Positions 11,255 through 22,804 of a stretch of 30,106 nt of DNA are shown one piece after another. How positions within the stretch are numbered: position 1 is the stretch's first letter; every line of letters begins with the position of its first letter. The DNA comes from Nephromyces sp. MM_2019 (Eukaryota; Apicomplexa; Aconoidasida; Nephromycida). The stretch covers positions 43,394 through 73,499 of the forward strand of contig JADHZB010000873.1 of assembly GCA_015657535.1 (NCBI GenBank), read 5' to 3'. A model generated the notes under the pieces. The model was not told where the DNA came from. It did not search any database and saw nothing but the letters and a program-made list of their open reading frames with translations. The position numbers and the translations under genes were made by a program.

Positions 11255-11255
11255 T
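11213..11255. repeat. (TG)n tract in the eIF3L 3' UTR
   Basis: A pure TG run of about 35 bp with a short interrupted tail. It ends about 5 bp from the eIF3L stop codon (11260), so the eIF3L mRNA should carry (CA)n at the very start of its 3' UTR. Confidence 0.95.
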
Positions 11256-11259
11256 TATA

Positions 11260-12174
11260 TTAAGCCTCGACACTAGCATTTGCTTTAGTTGTTGCCTTAA
11301 TTTTTTTTATTAATTCTTGTGAACGACCAAATATATTCATGAAATCAGTAGTGAGTGATTTTTGAGCTTTGTTATTCTAATAAAATAAATATAAACACAG
11401 TATGTTATATAGAGTTTATTATACACACAATATGTTGTATAGTTTATACACAAATGATAATATATATAGTGTTTTATCTATGTCTAATTACGCCTATAAA
11501 AACAATATAAAACAACGGAAAAGCGTACGAAACAATCATACACAAAACATATATAATATATACATACATACCTTAATGTGCAAGATATCACCCTCTAAAT
11601 AAAACTCAAAATGGGGTAAAATTGAAGCAAAATCACCACTTAATAGAGGCCCTTCTTTCCACACCATTTGACGTGAACGATATTTAATTGAAAGAATTTC
11701 AGCTTTCATAGCTTCAGTAGCATTAGGCTCTTTAACATCCATAAATGAGGCCAATTTCTGATCATTTTTATTGTACACACACATATAATATTGGATATAT
11801 TATCTATTTAAATGATGATTCACATACACGCACACAAACTAGACTAGAATATATAATTAAATGATGGTTTACGTAAACACACACATACAACACCCACTAA
11901 TTATTTTTTTATCAATAAATTGAGGGGATTTATATTTCTACACATTCATAGACACACACTCCACTTTTATTATAATAAGTTACATTATAATTGGTGAATA
12001 TGAAATGTATTAAATTTATCTATTATATACAAATACAATAGAAAAATATAAATAGCTTACAGAGAGTTGAATGTTATGATAGAGACTTGCATAGGAAAAT
12101 ATTTCATTGATACGCTTTTGGAATTGTATCTCCTGTCAAGTAAAGTGTGTAGGACTTGGTGTGTATGTGTGTAC

Positions 12175-12208
<34 letters not shown>

Positions 12209-15200
12209 TGTGAAATCATGTAATTTTGGGATTCCATTTGGGTATATAAAAGAGTGCAAAGAAGGTGTGAGTAAGTAGAAAGCATATATTCACATAAAGT
12301 ACATGCTTTATACATACTATATGTACACATTAAGAATCTTCAATACACCTATTATACACACATAAAAACACGCCCTCAATAAACACATACTCACACAAGT
12401 ATAACTTGAATATACGCCTCAAAATATACACAAGCATACCCCCAATACACCCCTCAGTACACACACACATTCACACACACATATCTTACCTTAATTAATA
12501 TTTGGAAGGGCTGTTCATTTTTTTCCTTTTCAATTTCTTCATACAGAATCATATCTTCCTTTCGTTCAAATCGAAAGTAAGCTGGGTTGATTAATTTGGG
12601 TTGACAAAAGTGTAAAATTTCATGAATAAGTTCAAGATTATCAACAGATAGCCTGTAAAAATGGAGAGGCAGGTTGTGTGTGTGTGTGTATGTGCATAGA
12701 ATTATATATACATATTTGGTTGTTGCTTATATGCTCTATATCAATTTAATAATATATATATATTGTTAGATAGTAGGATATAAAAATACATATACACACA
12801 ACCTGATTAACTTTTAATTGTGACCATGTATATACACATCACACACACACACACACATATAGAAATCACAAACACATCATACACACACGCATTCACATAT
12901 ACAAACACATCATACACACACGGGCACACATAGACATCAAACACACACATCACACACGCACATCACAAACACACATTGAACACACATCACATACACATAC
13001 ACACACAAACATTCCTCTACACACATACTCCCCTTCACACACACATTTACTTGTTATATCGATCTGTATATTTTTCTTTCATAACTTGAGTTAACACATC
13101 ATCCAAATTTGTAGGTGTTAATAAATCACACAACATTAGTAACATGTACATACGGTCAATTGTTTTGTTTATTTGGCCCGAATAACGAGAATGTGCGTGT
13201 GACATTGACATATTTTTAACATTGTCTATTAAATATTGTGATAATATTCTTGAGGCATCAATATATCTCCTATAAAATATATATGTATGTATGTGTGTGT
13301 TTGTGTGTGTATGTGTGTATTTGCGTGTATGTGTATGTGTATGTGTGTGTTGGTAGTGCTTGTAATGTTAGTGTGTATGTATATGTAGATGTAGTCATAT
13401 ACATATATATGTATATGTGTTGTAGGTATTGGTGCGCGTGTATGTTTATGTCTATTTATTTGTGTGTTTGTGTGCGTGTGTGTGTGTAAGATATATATTT
13501 GTAAAATTACTTGAGCATCATATAGCAGAAGGCAAGGTGGTAGATAAAACTTGCATGGCAAGAGGGAATACGAGAATAATAATTTCGATTGGAAACGCTA
13601 ATATCTTGTACAGTTTCAATGGCTAATGCATATTCACCCGTTAGTGTGTACATTCTGTGTGTAGAAATAAATAAGAATCATAGTATGAGTGTATAAAGAA
13701 GATAAGTCTGTGTTGGATTTGGAATTAGAGTATATGGGGAGAAATAATTCTTTGTGTGTGTTTGTGTGGATATATATTTTCAGAAAATAAGTTTGTGTTG
13801 ATTTAAAAAACAAAATGTGTGTAGGAATGGTATAGTTGTATCGATTAGAAATCAAATGGTGTAATGTTGAATAATGTAACAAAGAATATTTAACATATTT
13901 ATTAAAGTGTGTGTATTAGAAGATATCAATTATTGTTATCAGATTTAGTATAAAATTTACACACCTCATCAAGCTAATCATTGAGAAATAGCCCAAGAGT
14001 GAACGTACATCCATTACAGCTTCCTTATGTCTAAAATCTTCGGGCTGAAATGTTTTAACAGTAAATAAGTTATGCATAAAATGTGTATTCAAATATGTAT
14101 GTATCCCTTTATTTTTTATCTATCAATGTGTGTATATAGGATCATGTATATTAATATATATAATTGAAGTCCATAATCAATATTATTTGATGTAGGGGGA
14201 TAACTTTGTAAAATCTTACAAAAGCACACTCCAACACTCACTCACACGCCATCCCATACCCCGGTTATCCCCTGCACCCACAAATACACACCTTAGGACG
14301 TTTCAAATGATCATGAATTTCAGAAGAAATAACAATTTTGTTTAATAATTGGAAGACTTGGGCAGCTGACCACATTTCCCTATTGTTTTTGAGTTCTTCA
14401 ATAATTGTTTCAAACTCTGATTCTTTCTCTGATGCCTTCTTTGCATTTAATGATTTCCATTGACATGTGTCTTGAAATTGGTAAACAAATTCTTCATGTA
14501 TATCCCAATACCATTGTTCTGTCAACATCAAGCTACTGTTGGGGTCATCTCTGTAAACATAAAGTGTTTGTGTAGTGTATGGAAGGACGTGAGGGGGGGT
14601 TTAATATATGGAGGATGGAGGGTTAAACATGTTTAGGAATTTGGTGTAGTATACTTAATGGTGTGACTTATATATGGAATGTGTGTAGATTAAAATATTT
14701 TGAGTAGTGTGGTTCAATATGTCAAGACGTTTGGTTAGTAATGTAATTGATTAGTTCAACTATTTGATATTGTTTATCTTCAGATAAGTATGTATGTAAG
14801 GTGGAGAAATGTATAGTTATTTAAAAAATACGTGTTGTATAAGGAGATAGGCATGTATGTATAATTTCAGGGTAATCTACATTTAATATCTAAATTTCTC
14901 GTGATACACAAATAAAAGATAGTTCTGAGGGTTATACAGACATAATAAGAAAAGAAAATAATCAAATTCATATCATCAAGGTCCCCATGTGTGTATGTTA
15001 TAGTTGCCAACACTGTCGCATCGTAAAAGATTGAATTTCATTTCTTTTATTACCTTAAGCTACACTCATTATCATTGAAGTAGTTGAATAAATCGGTATA
15101 ATTGGTCCAAGAAGATTCTCTTCCTTGTACAGTCAACGAATCTTTGCATCGTGTAAATAAGTGTCGGTAGGTAAGTTCGGAGTAGAGGGCTCCGATGAGT

Positions 15201-15514
15201 CCGTGAAATTTACCATTTGCCTCATAAAACTCCTTAGCTAACTTAATATCTGGCCATGGCCTGCTCGAGAAGTGTTGTTCAGAGAGGCGGTTGAAGTCAC
15301 TTTCATAGAGTTGTTTGAGGTGGTCCTGGTCCTTAGCTATAATAAACCACATCAGGTCCCACAAGAATGACTCCACTTCATACGCCAAACCTTCATGGTG
15401 ATTTTTGATTGCGGGCTTGGCGGAGTTATAAATCGATGTGTTGGAAGAAGAATGTTGGTGTCTTGGTGGCCTTGAATTGCCACCCGAAGACGAATTTGAG
15501 TGATTGTGGTACAT
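11260..15514 (-). CDS. EIF3L: Eukaryotic translation initiation factor 3 subunit L (eIF3l), 9 exons
   Basis: Exons (minus): 15514-15054, 14550-14292, 14044-13965, 13654-13511, 13269-13051, 12652-12490, 12132-12061, 11757-11572, 11376-11260. Every junction is GT-AG, and the phases sum to 1701 nt, 566 residues; human eIF3L has 564. eIF3l is a PCI subunit of the eIF3 complex, which recruits mRNA and Met-tRNA to the 40S ribosome in the cytosol. Diagnostic stretches align along the whole length: FNRLSEQHFSSRPWPD, YRHLF, LFNYF, WYWDIHEEFVYQFQ, SLLGYFSMISLMR, GEYALAIETV, NYYSRIPSC, KEKYTDRY, QMVWKEG and FYLEGDILHIK. The PCI/winged-helix part lies in exons 7-9. The first 40 residues are Ser-, Asn- and His-rich and not conserved; the extreme C-terminus is Lys-rich. 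Confidence 0.96.
12176..12205. repeat. (TA)n tract in eIF3L intron 6
   Basis: A pure AT dinucleotide run of about 30 bp inside the intron 12133-12489, some 45 bp from the acceptor of exon 7. Confidence 0.95.
12838..13030. repeat. (AC)n and CACATCA-type repeats in eIF3L intron 5
   Basis: The stretch opens with a pure (AC)n run. It continues as degenerate units built from ACACATCA and ACACACGC, inside the intron 12653-13050 and directly next to the donor of exon 5 (sense TG-rich). Confidence 0.85.
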
Positions 15515-17759
15515 TAAGACGAGGAATGGGAGTGTACGTACACCTTAGTTTGTGGGTGTGTGGGTGTATGTGAGTGGTTGTATGTGTGTGTAGATGTGTG
15601 TATGTATGTGTTTGTGTGAATGTGTGTATGTGGGTGGTTGTGTGTGCGAATGGTTAGTTTTCTATGTGTGAGTAGTTTTGTGTGTGTAGGTAGGTGGGTA
15701 GTTGTGTATGTGACTTTGTATAAGTATATTTGACTTTGTGTGTATGAGGTGATATAAGTTTGTGGTTTTGTCTAAGTAAAAATTTATATAAATTTTAGGT
15801 AGTGTATATGTATATAATCGTGTGTCTATGGTTTTGTGTATAAGATCTTGTATATGTAGTTATGAGGTTTTTATTTTTATGGGAGTATTCAGTGGGCTTG
15901 TTTCAATAGATGAGTATGTGTGTGTTTGGAGAGTGAGAATATATGATGATTAAAAATAATAGAGAGGGGAATTATTACACACTGAGAATAGGAATAAGTT
16001 TACAAAACATTTAAAAGAAGAAGGTGTAATTGGTTTTAGAGAAATGTATGTGGTTGAGAGGTCATTAAGATAAATATGAGCAGAGAAGAATTACCAAATA
16101 GTTGAATGGGTACAAAAAGCAATCAAAGTTATAATTTATATACGAGAAAATGAAAGCACAGCATTACTCTTCATTTTGACTCTCCTAATTGTTAAGTACT
16201 TATACACATATCACTTATAAACACACACACACACACACTCATGTTCACAATTACACACACATCATTGACATTCAAATATACATGCAAAATCAGATGTACA
16301 CACTCAAATATATATATACATATATATAGTCACGCGCCCACACAAGTATAGATAATTTTATACATACACAAAGCACATGTACATAGCTATGCATACACAC
16401 ACAGTATATATAATTATATACATATAAGTACACATCTATCCACACATACATAGTCACACAAGCACAAACATGTGCATACAACATGCACATTCCTACCCTC
16501 GCACACAAGTTTATTTACATACATATATATACATGTGCGTATTTGTGTAACCATTTACACAGGCAAACATCAACTAACTTTTCAGTTCCTTAACACCTAT
16601 TTCTCTAAGATTTAAAAAAACAATCATGTATTTATAAACATGGAATTAGATCATAAATATTAGTAATATATAAATACATACTATTATTATATGTTATTGA
16701 AAAATATATAAACAAATTATCATGTACCAAACAAATTAGTTTATTAGCACAATCAAACCAACACACACACACAAGCATTCACAACCACATACATTAACAC
16801 TCAGCCACACATATATTCATATATATAATTTATCCATATACCCTATAGCTTTTTGAAGAGTTACTGAATTGAACAATGTTTTACACACATTTATTATATT
16901 ATATGTTAAAGAAACAGATTTAACTAATATATACAATTTTATAAGCCATTATTTTGTCTTACATCATTTATCCATTACCAAGGCTCATTTCATTAAACCA
17001 CACACACATAAACATTTTAACTTAATTATATATCATTTCAATAAACCACTGTAATTAGCAAATTTGCACAACTTGGAGGGATTACAAACTGTTTTCTCGC
17101 GTTTTGTAGTAATTTATATATTTAGCGAAATTATTTACACATCTTAATACTTACACATTTTAAAGCTTTGTTATACGATATACTTAAAATAGAAATAAAT
17201 ACGTGTAAATGTTTATAAAATCTTTTACACACATATATAAGTTATTTATACAAATATTATATGAATTACAGATAAAATATTTAAATCTTAATTATTTTAA
17301 AGTAATTTCATATAAACTAAGATATGTCTATTAATACTTAGACACATTGTGTTTAAGTATATATATATATATTCTGATATATCATTACACACACATCTAT
17401 ATTTAATTACATAAAAAACTTACATATATAATTATTTACAATAAAAAATGACTCACAAATATACTTATTTACAATCAAACATGGCACACACAAATATGTA
17501 ACAATACACAAACTTTATAAACATTTAATTACACACAAACATAGCATAGAAATCTAATTATTTGTACGCAGAATTAATATACAACGAGTATAAAAAATAT
17601 CCATAATTTTCAATAATTTTTAGATTTGTTGGTTTCATAATTACCCATGGTATGGAATGTATAAAAAATCATAAATAAGGAAAATTTTTAATAAATTTTG
17701 CTTATGTAATTATTCAATATAAAATAATTATAAATGCATATATAATCAATTTCAGTGTA
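15515..17759. other. Intergenic DNA upstream of eIF3L, with a strand-skew switch
   Basis: From 15515 to about 16140 the plus strand is rich in TG and G and poor in C; this holds the eIF3L promoter. From about 16200 to 17550 it is rich in AC and poor in G. I see no conserved protein. An open frame at 16869-17054 (+) has a composition explained by AT-rich DNA and AC repeats. 17050-17110 is a short non-repetitive patch of unknown nature. Confidence 0.6.
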
Positions 17760-17789
17760 CAACAACTCGAGTAGGGGCTTCATATGAAA

Positions 17790-18890
17790 TTAAAAGTGAG
17801 AATATCCAAGAGTATCTGTGTGAGCTTTATGCTGTACGTGAAAATAAGTATTTGGATAATTGAGTGTAGGACTGTGTGTGCGTAATATCTTATACACAAA
17901 ATAATCGCCGGGTCGTGAAATTACGAGGAGATTCTTTGTGAATCTCTGCTTTAAGGGTTTGATTCCCTCATAATTTAGTTGGGGGTGGGGGAGTTCCTGG
18001 GTCTTTCTTTTGTTGAATACCTTGTATTTTTTATCGATGCGCGCTAGCGCTGATGAAGGTCTCCTTTTTAAAAGTTGGGTATCGGGGTCTATAAGGTGTG
18101 TGGGCAGGAGGTTCAATGCTAATGTTTTCTCTAGTTCCTGCCCTATTTTCAGTTCTTCATCCCTTTCCATGACTCTGGCGATTTCTTTTTGCCAGCGTAT
18201 CATTAATTGATATGCTTCCCAACCTGAGGCTTCTCTAGTCAATTACATCTCTAGGATTTGTCGGGCCACTAGGTTTTCAAATCATATTTATTTCAAGATA
18301 TTGTCTCGGAGTTCTTTATGGGTGTGTCGGTTACCCCATGAGGTTTTGTCCGTTGCTTTTATGTTAGGACCCGTATACATGATAATGGCTTCGCGCATGT
18401 CGGCTTAGGTTAGCCCAAGGACGCCTACGATGGCTTCAAGGTCGAAGAACCAGTCTTCGACCTTTCCTGGGTCGCTGATAGTCAGGATGGGTAAAGTTTT
18501 GAGGTGATACAGTATGGATTTTTGTGATTCTAATGGAGTCTTTTCAGTTTCTTTTGGGGGGTCTACCCGTTTTCCGGGTCCATCGGTTGGTACTCGGTCG
18601 GGTAGGGCCTCGAGAAGTCCGTCGCCCTCACGAGTTGTAAATGTTTTAGAGTTTCAATGTACTTGATGAGCACCAACTTTGGTTTTGGGCCGCCCCGAAT
18701 CACTTCCGTTATCTCGTTGACTTCGTTACCAAACATCTAGGTGAACAGTTTTTCTCTGTAGTTTGGCTAACTCCCCGATCGCCGTCATTAGGGTGAGGAG
18801 GGTGTCTGTGTCAACTTTCATTGGTGTTTAGTCGATTTTCCCAGCCTCGGCTAGCCTCTTCCAAAGTTTGTGACTGTTAGCTTGTTTCAT
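17790..18890 (-). pseudogene. Retrotransposon Gag-like frame interrupted by seven stops
   Basis: The minus frame from the ATG at 18890 to the stop at 17790 spans 367 codons without a single frameshift, but holds seven in-frame stops (five TAA, two TGA). The DNA is clearly richer in G and C than its AT-rich flanks. The middle part (about 18530-18390) reads LKTLPILTISDPGKVEDWFF followed by DLE and VLGL, in the style of the capsid region of Ty3/gypsy-type Gag. A basic, Glu/Lys-rich part follows, with the longest uninterrupted piece from 18242 on. I see no zinc knuckle, protease, reverse transcriptase or integrase, and no clear LTR pair. It is best explained as a fragment or non-autonomous copy undergoing decay. 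The Gag label is from sequence style alone. Confidence 0.6.
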
Positions 18891-19134
18891 CTAGTATATG
18901 TGGAAAGGGAAAGCTATAATTTTCGTTTACGTACTCTGTATGGAGTTAACACGCCCTGGTTGTCCATCAAAAACTTTGCAGGGTTGAACTTTATTAATTT
19001 TGCTAAGGGAGCAACAAAAACTTTTACGAAATCCTTCTCCAGTTAACATAGTTTTGTAAAACTTATGAGATAAATCGTGTTTTCAAAGTTGCTATTATTG
19101 AATTAAATTATACCCTATAGACGTATCATTACTA

Positions 19135-19253
19135 GATTTTTAAACTCGAGTTTTAAAAATCGCTTTCACTTCATGTAATTAGTTTGTATGTTCGACTCGA
19201 GTCATGATACGTGAACTAATCTTAGATTAGATAGTCTGGCTAAGACTAAGATT
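19135..19253. repeat. Cluster of three palindromes
   Basis: 19135-19161 is an almost perfect palindrome centred on CTCGAG (arms GATTTTTAAA and TTTTAAAAATC, one extra T). 19194-19203 is the perfect palindrome GACTCGAGTC. 19218-19253 can fold with AATCTTAG pairing CTAAGATT, or TAGTC pairing GACTA. They lie about 250 bp beyond the 5' end of the Gag-like relic, so they might mark an element end. Confidence 0.7.
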
Positions 19254-19805
19254 TTATGCATTTCTCGACACTGCGATTGTTTTGTCTAAGATATTAAAGT
19301 GTATTAAAGTCTAGGTGTTTTTATACACAAGTGTGTGAATATGGGTGTATATTCATAAATGTATAAAGATACTTTTATGTGTGTGAACAAGTGTTAATTT
19401 ATATATATATACAAGTATGGTTGACCGTTTCTATCGTGTTGAAAAGTCTACTATATATTATAATTGTAAGCTTGATGATATATGTAAATTTACATAGACT
19501 AATGTAGATGAAAGGTGTATACAACAAATAGGTGCGTGTAGATAGTGTCGAAATATGTGGAAATAATGGATTTGGTGTGTTTGTAGAAAAAAATAGCAAG
19601 ATGTACAAAAGAGAAATTTTTAAAACCTGTGTGTCGTGATAATGTGTGTTAGTGCATGGAAATATAGTTAGCCTTATCTATTAAATTGTTTTAAGAGTGT
19701 TCATTTTTTTAAATAATCTAAATTACACTTTATATTACTAAACACACCTCAAAAGTTAAAAGTTGATATTTAATTTTAACCTAGCAGTTATCTATAACCT
19801 ATAGC

Positions 19806-19917
19806 TAATGAGCATTATTTGGTTTAAATTGCATCTGTCAAAAAGCACATACTCCTAGAGGTGAGTTCATCTTACAAATATTTTTGAAATGTATGCTCAT
19901 TAACATATATTTGTAAG
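19806..19917. repeat. Two interleaved inverted repeats
   Basis: TAATGAGCAT (19806-19815) is the exact reverse complement of ATGCTCATTA (19893-19902). CTTACAAATAT (19871-19881) is the exact reverse complement of ATATTTGTAAG (19907-19917). The order A, B, A', B' is that of a pseudoknot rather than of nested hairpins. Confidence 0.7.
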
Positions 19918-22148
19918 CATCAAAAAGAAAGTTTAAGATAATCTGAGTGATCTATTCTAACTATGTTTATTCATAGTATATAATAGAATCAATTAATTCT
20001 TCACATAGCACACAAAACACTACATCAAATACATGCTTGCGTTTCTAAACTCACACACATATCTATCTACATAGGCTTATATGTTCCTAAACATAAATAC
20101 ATTGTGCTAAACATCAAGTCACACCTTTCTAATTATAAACACATACATTACTAATAACTTGATAACAATAACTGTATATGACTGAAGTAATGACACATAC
20201 ACAAATACATACACATTTCTACACATATACACGTATATACATACAACAACATATATATATAATTGAATATAATAATTCAACTCTACACATAATTTACTGC
20301 TAACACGTCAATAGTTTTATTATACTTGTTTCTAAACCTCAAATAATCAAACATACACACTTAACACGCTATCCTAGTTAAATATGCACACTAAATTCAA
20401 TCTATTCCCTACTATTACTCGCACACTTATAAACGAATAAACACCTATCCCTACATGCATACAAGCAAACAAACACCCACACACACGCAGCCCAATAATC
20501 AGAGTAATGTTTAGATCTTAAAGCTATAAGATTTTCCGTTTTAATTCTATTTTAGATTCTATTTAATCAAACTTTCTTCTAGATGTTCGTCGAATTTTTA
20601 AGAATACTAACTTGTTACTTTTATATAATAACTAGCTAACCTTTTTTAACTCTACACACAATTTTTTTACTAAAAGTAAAAATATTACGAAAAAGAATTC
20701 ATTGACATGCAACTAAAATTTTTTTTTTCTACGCATTTTGAATTTTATTTTTATATTTAGATGATTTTATTTCCTTTCCAATTTTAGTTTAATAACTTAT
20801 TCCTTTACTCCCCCTACATACTAAAACCACATAACTTATACATACACATACAAAACAAATTCACCCGCCCACACCATTATTCATCCAACACACGGTACTC
20901 ATCATCCTCACACCAAATACACAACACCCAAAAACATACACACATACCTACACCTACTTACACAATCTGACTCTACCTTACAACCCAAATACACTAAAGA
21001 GCTTAACCTCTATACATATCCATAATTATCCATATATATCTTTGTTATTTTTATATTTTTATTTTCGCACATATTTCAATATTTGTAAATTGCACTGAGT
21101 ATAAACCCTAACTATTAGTATAAAGCAAATATATTATCGTAGTATTTTAATTTCATAAAAGATTTATGATGTGTGTATCACCTCTAATATATATCCCTCT
21201 CTTAAATTAACTCAAAAAAGTCTATGTAGTTAGCTATACCTTATAGTGGAAATTGTTATTATATATACCTTGTTTAGCTAATTGTAGAAAATAAGATTTG
21301 TTTAATATTATAGTTTAGCAAAATCATATAACTAGAAAAACAACAAAAACGATGGCAAACACACAGGCTCTATATAATATATAAACTAATACAATTTGGC
21401 TCGTACCCCTGTCAACATAATCTAAACTCTTATGAGCAGTATTAAGCGAATACTTCAATATCCACCTATCTCATAAGAGGTATTTTACAAACACCTATCA
21501 ATAAAAGACTATTTTATATGAGGCACATTATACGCACAAGTTAATATCATTAAAACAAAAAAAAATTAAAAAGTACATTATAACGGTGACTTGTTTTATA
21601 TCAATCTCGTATTTTCAACATTATTAAAAAGTAAGTAATTACAACTATCGTTGTAAATTGCTTACTCGTATGATACAAATGAATCTGACTATTTCAATAT
21701 AAAAAATAATATTTAAGATGTTATAATTGTGCTAATGATACTCTAGTTAATATATATATAATTTAATACTCAGACTGTTTAAATTTTGTTGTTAATACTA
21801 TATATATATATATATATATATATATTCTTAAACTCACAATGGGTACAATTATTTTGTTCAAATTTGCAGTTAACTTGCCTAATAGTCAAAGTTAATCATT
21901 CCAATCTAACATAAACCTTGTATATCATTCAAAGATTATAAAAATGACCTCAAAAAAGTAATTAAAACACATTTTAAACTGATATATTTTTCATAAATTA
22001 GAAACTTAATGCTGGGTCAAGGCCTATAATGAGCATATAAGCTCTATAGTGATCTAATGAAGTTTTTGATAACCAATATTCATCTAAAATGCCCAATGTA
22101 TAATACCAAACACATTTCACTCCAAGTTAGCTTTATTATACTATATAT

Positions 22149-22804
22149 ATGTGTTTAATTTTTAGGATTTTTAAAGTACGTATGTGCTCATTCCACCTCG
22201 ATAGTGCTTGTTTGAGAGGTGATAATTGTACTTATGCTCACTGTGAAGAAGAATTAAGGGAACAACCAAACTTATTCAAAACACAAATATGTGATAATTG
22301 GAAAAAGGGCAAATGTAAGAATCAAAATGAGCCCTCACTGTGTAAGTATGCTCATGGAATTGACGAATTAAATACATACAAAAACACACACATTGAGGTA
22401 TCTACACAAGGTGAACAATTATTTTTAAACATAATTATACATTATATATATATATATAATCACAATATAGCTTCTAGGTCTATGAAATGTTAATTAAATC
22501 TTTTGATATATTATTGCACTTTAACACTAAACTATGTAAACAAACACACACACAAACAATATATATATATATATATATGTTTATAGAAACCGATTCAAAA
22601 TGCTCTGTTGAGCATATACCGGAAATTAAATTTTCATCAGCTATAGTTGAACCAATAAATAATTTTACCTCTACATATGTAAGGCCAACTCGTTATTACA
22701 GCTTACAAAATGATCAAGAACGTATACAAGAGTTTTCTAAAGTCTTTCAGATGTGTTGTAACAACACATTCAAAACACCCATAACAACGTATTACCAAGA
22801 TTGA
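22149..22804 (+). CDS. Small tandem CCCH zinc-finger protein (RNA-binding type)
   Basis: Two exons are visible: 22149-22410 and 22587-22804. The intron 22411-22586 is GT-AG with phase 1, giving 159 residues from the ATG at 22149. Finger 1 is C-X7-C-X5-C-X3-H, starting MCSFHLDSAC and ending NCTYAH. Finger 2 follows after 16 residues with the typical lead-in LFKTQICDNWKKGKC, but has a long third spacing (C-X7-C-X8-C-X3-H), ending CKYAHG. Tandem fingers of this kind, as in tristetraprolin relatives, bind AU-rich mRNA and control its decay or translation. The C-terminal part (about 73 residues) has no motif I know. The start is uncertain: 22149-22163 also looks like a polypyrimidine tract plus TAG acceptor, so a 5' exon may lie upstream. 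An in-frame TAG at 22128-22130 rules out simple extension. Confidence 0.82.

Larger units (their letters stand above)
18891..22130. other. Long gene-poor intergenic region
   Basis: The first 400 bp are unusual: non-repetitive and rich in palindromes (see 19135-19253). The rest is AT-rich. From about 20000 to 21000 the plus strand is nearly free of G (AC- and C-rich), and a pure (TA)n run lies at 21798-21825. I find no conserved coding stretch and no tRNA-like structure. Confidence 0.55.

Noticed and set aside
16869..17054. Plus-strand 61-codon frame
   Set aside because: The composition (Ile, His, Tyr, Phe, Asn) is that expected of AT-rich DNA with AC runs; there is no motif and no splice partner.
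18010..18210. Plus-strand frame of 66 codons
   Set aside because: It is antisense to the Gag-like relic, which has the far better protein composition.
17790..18242. A free-standing gene of 150 residues on the minus strand
   Set aside because: Its apparent start is a TTG directly after a stop, and the same frame continues upstream for 216 codons with six or more stops, so it is only the last open piece of a decayed frame.
17760..19300. A complete LTR retrotransposon
   Set aside because: I could find no paired long terminal repeats, primer-binding site, or pol domains around the Gag-like frame.
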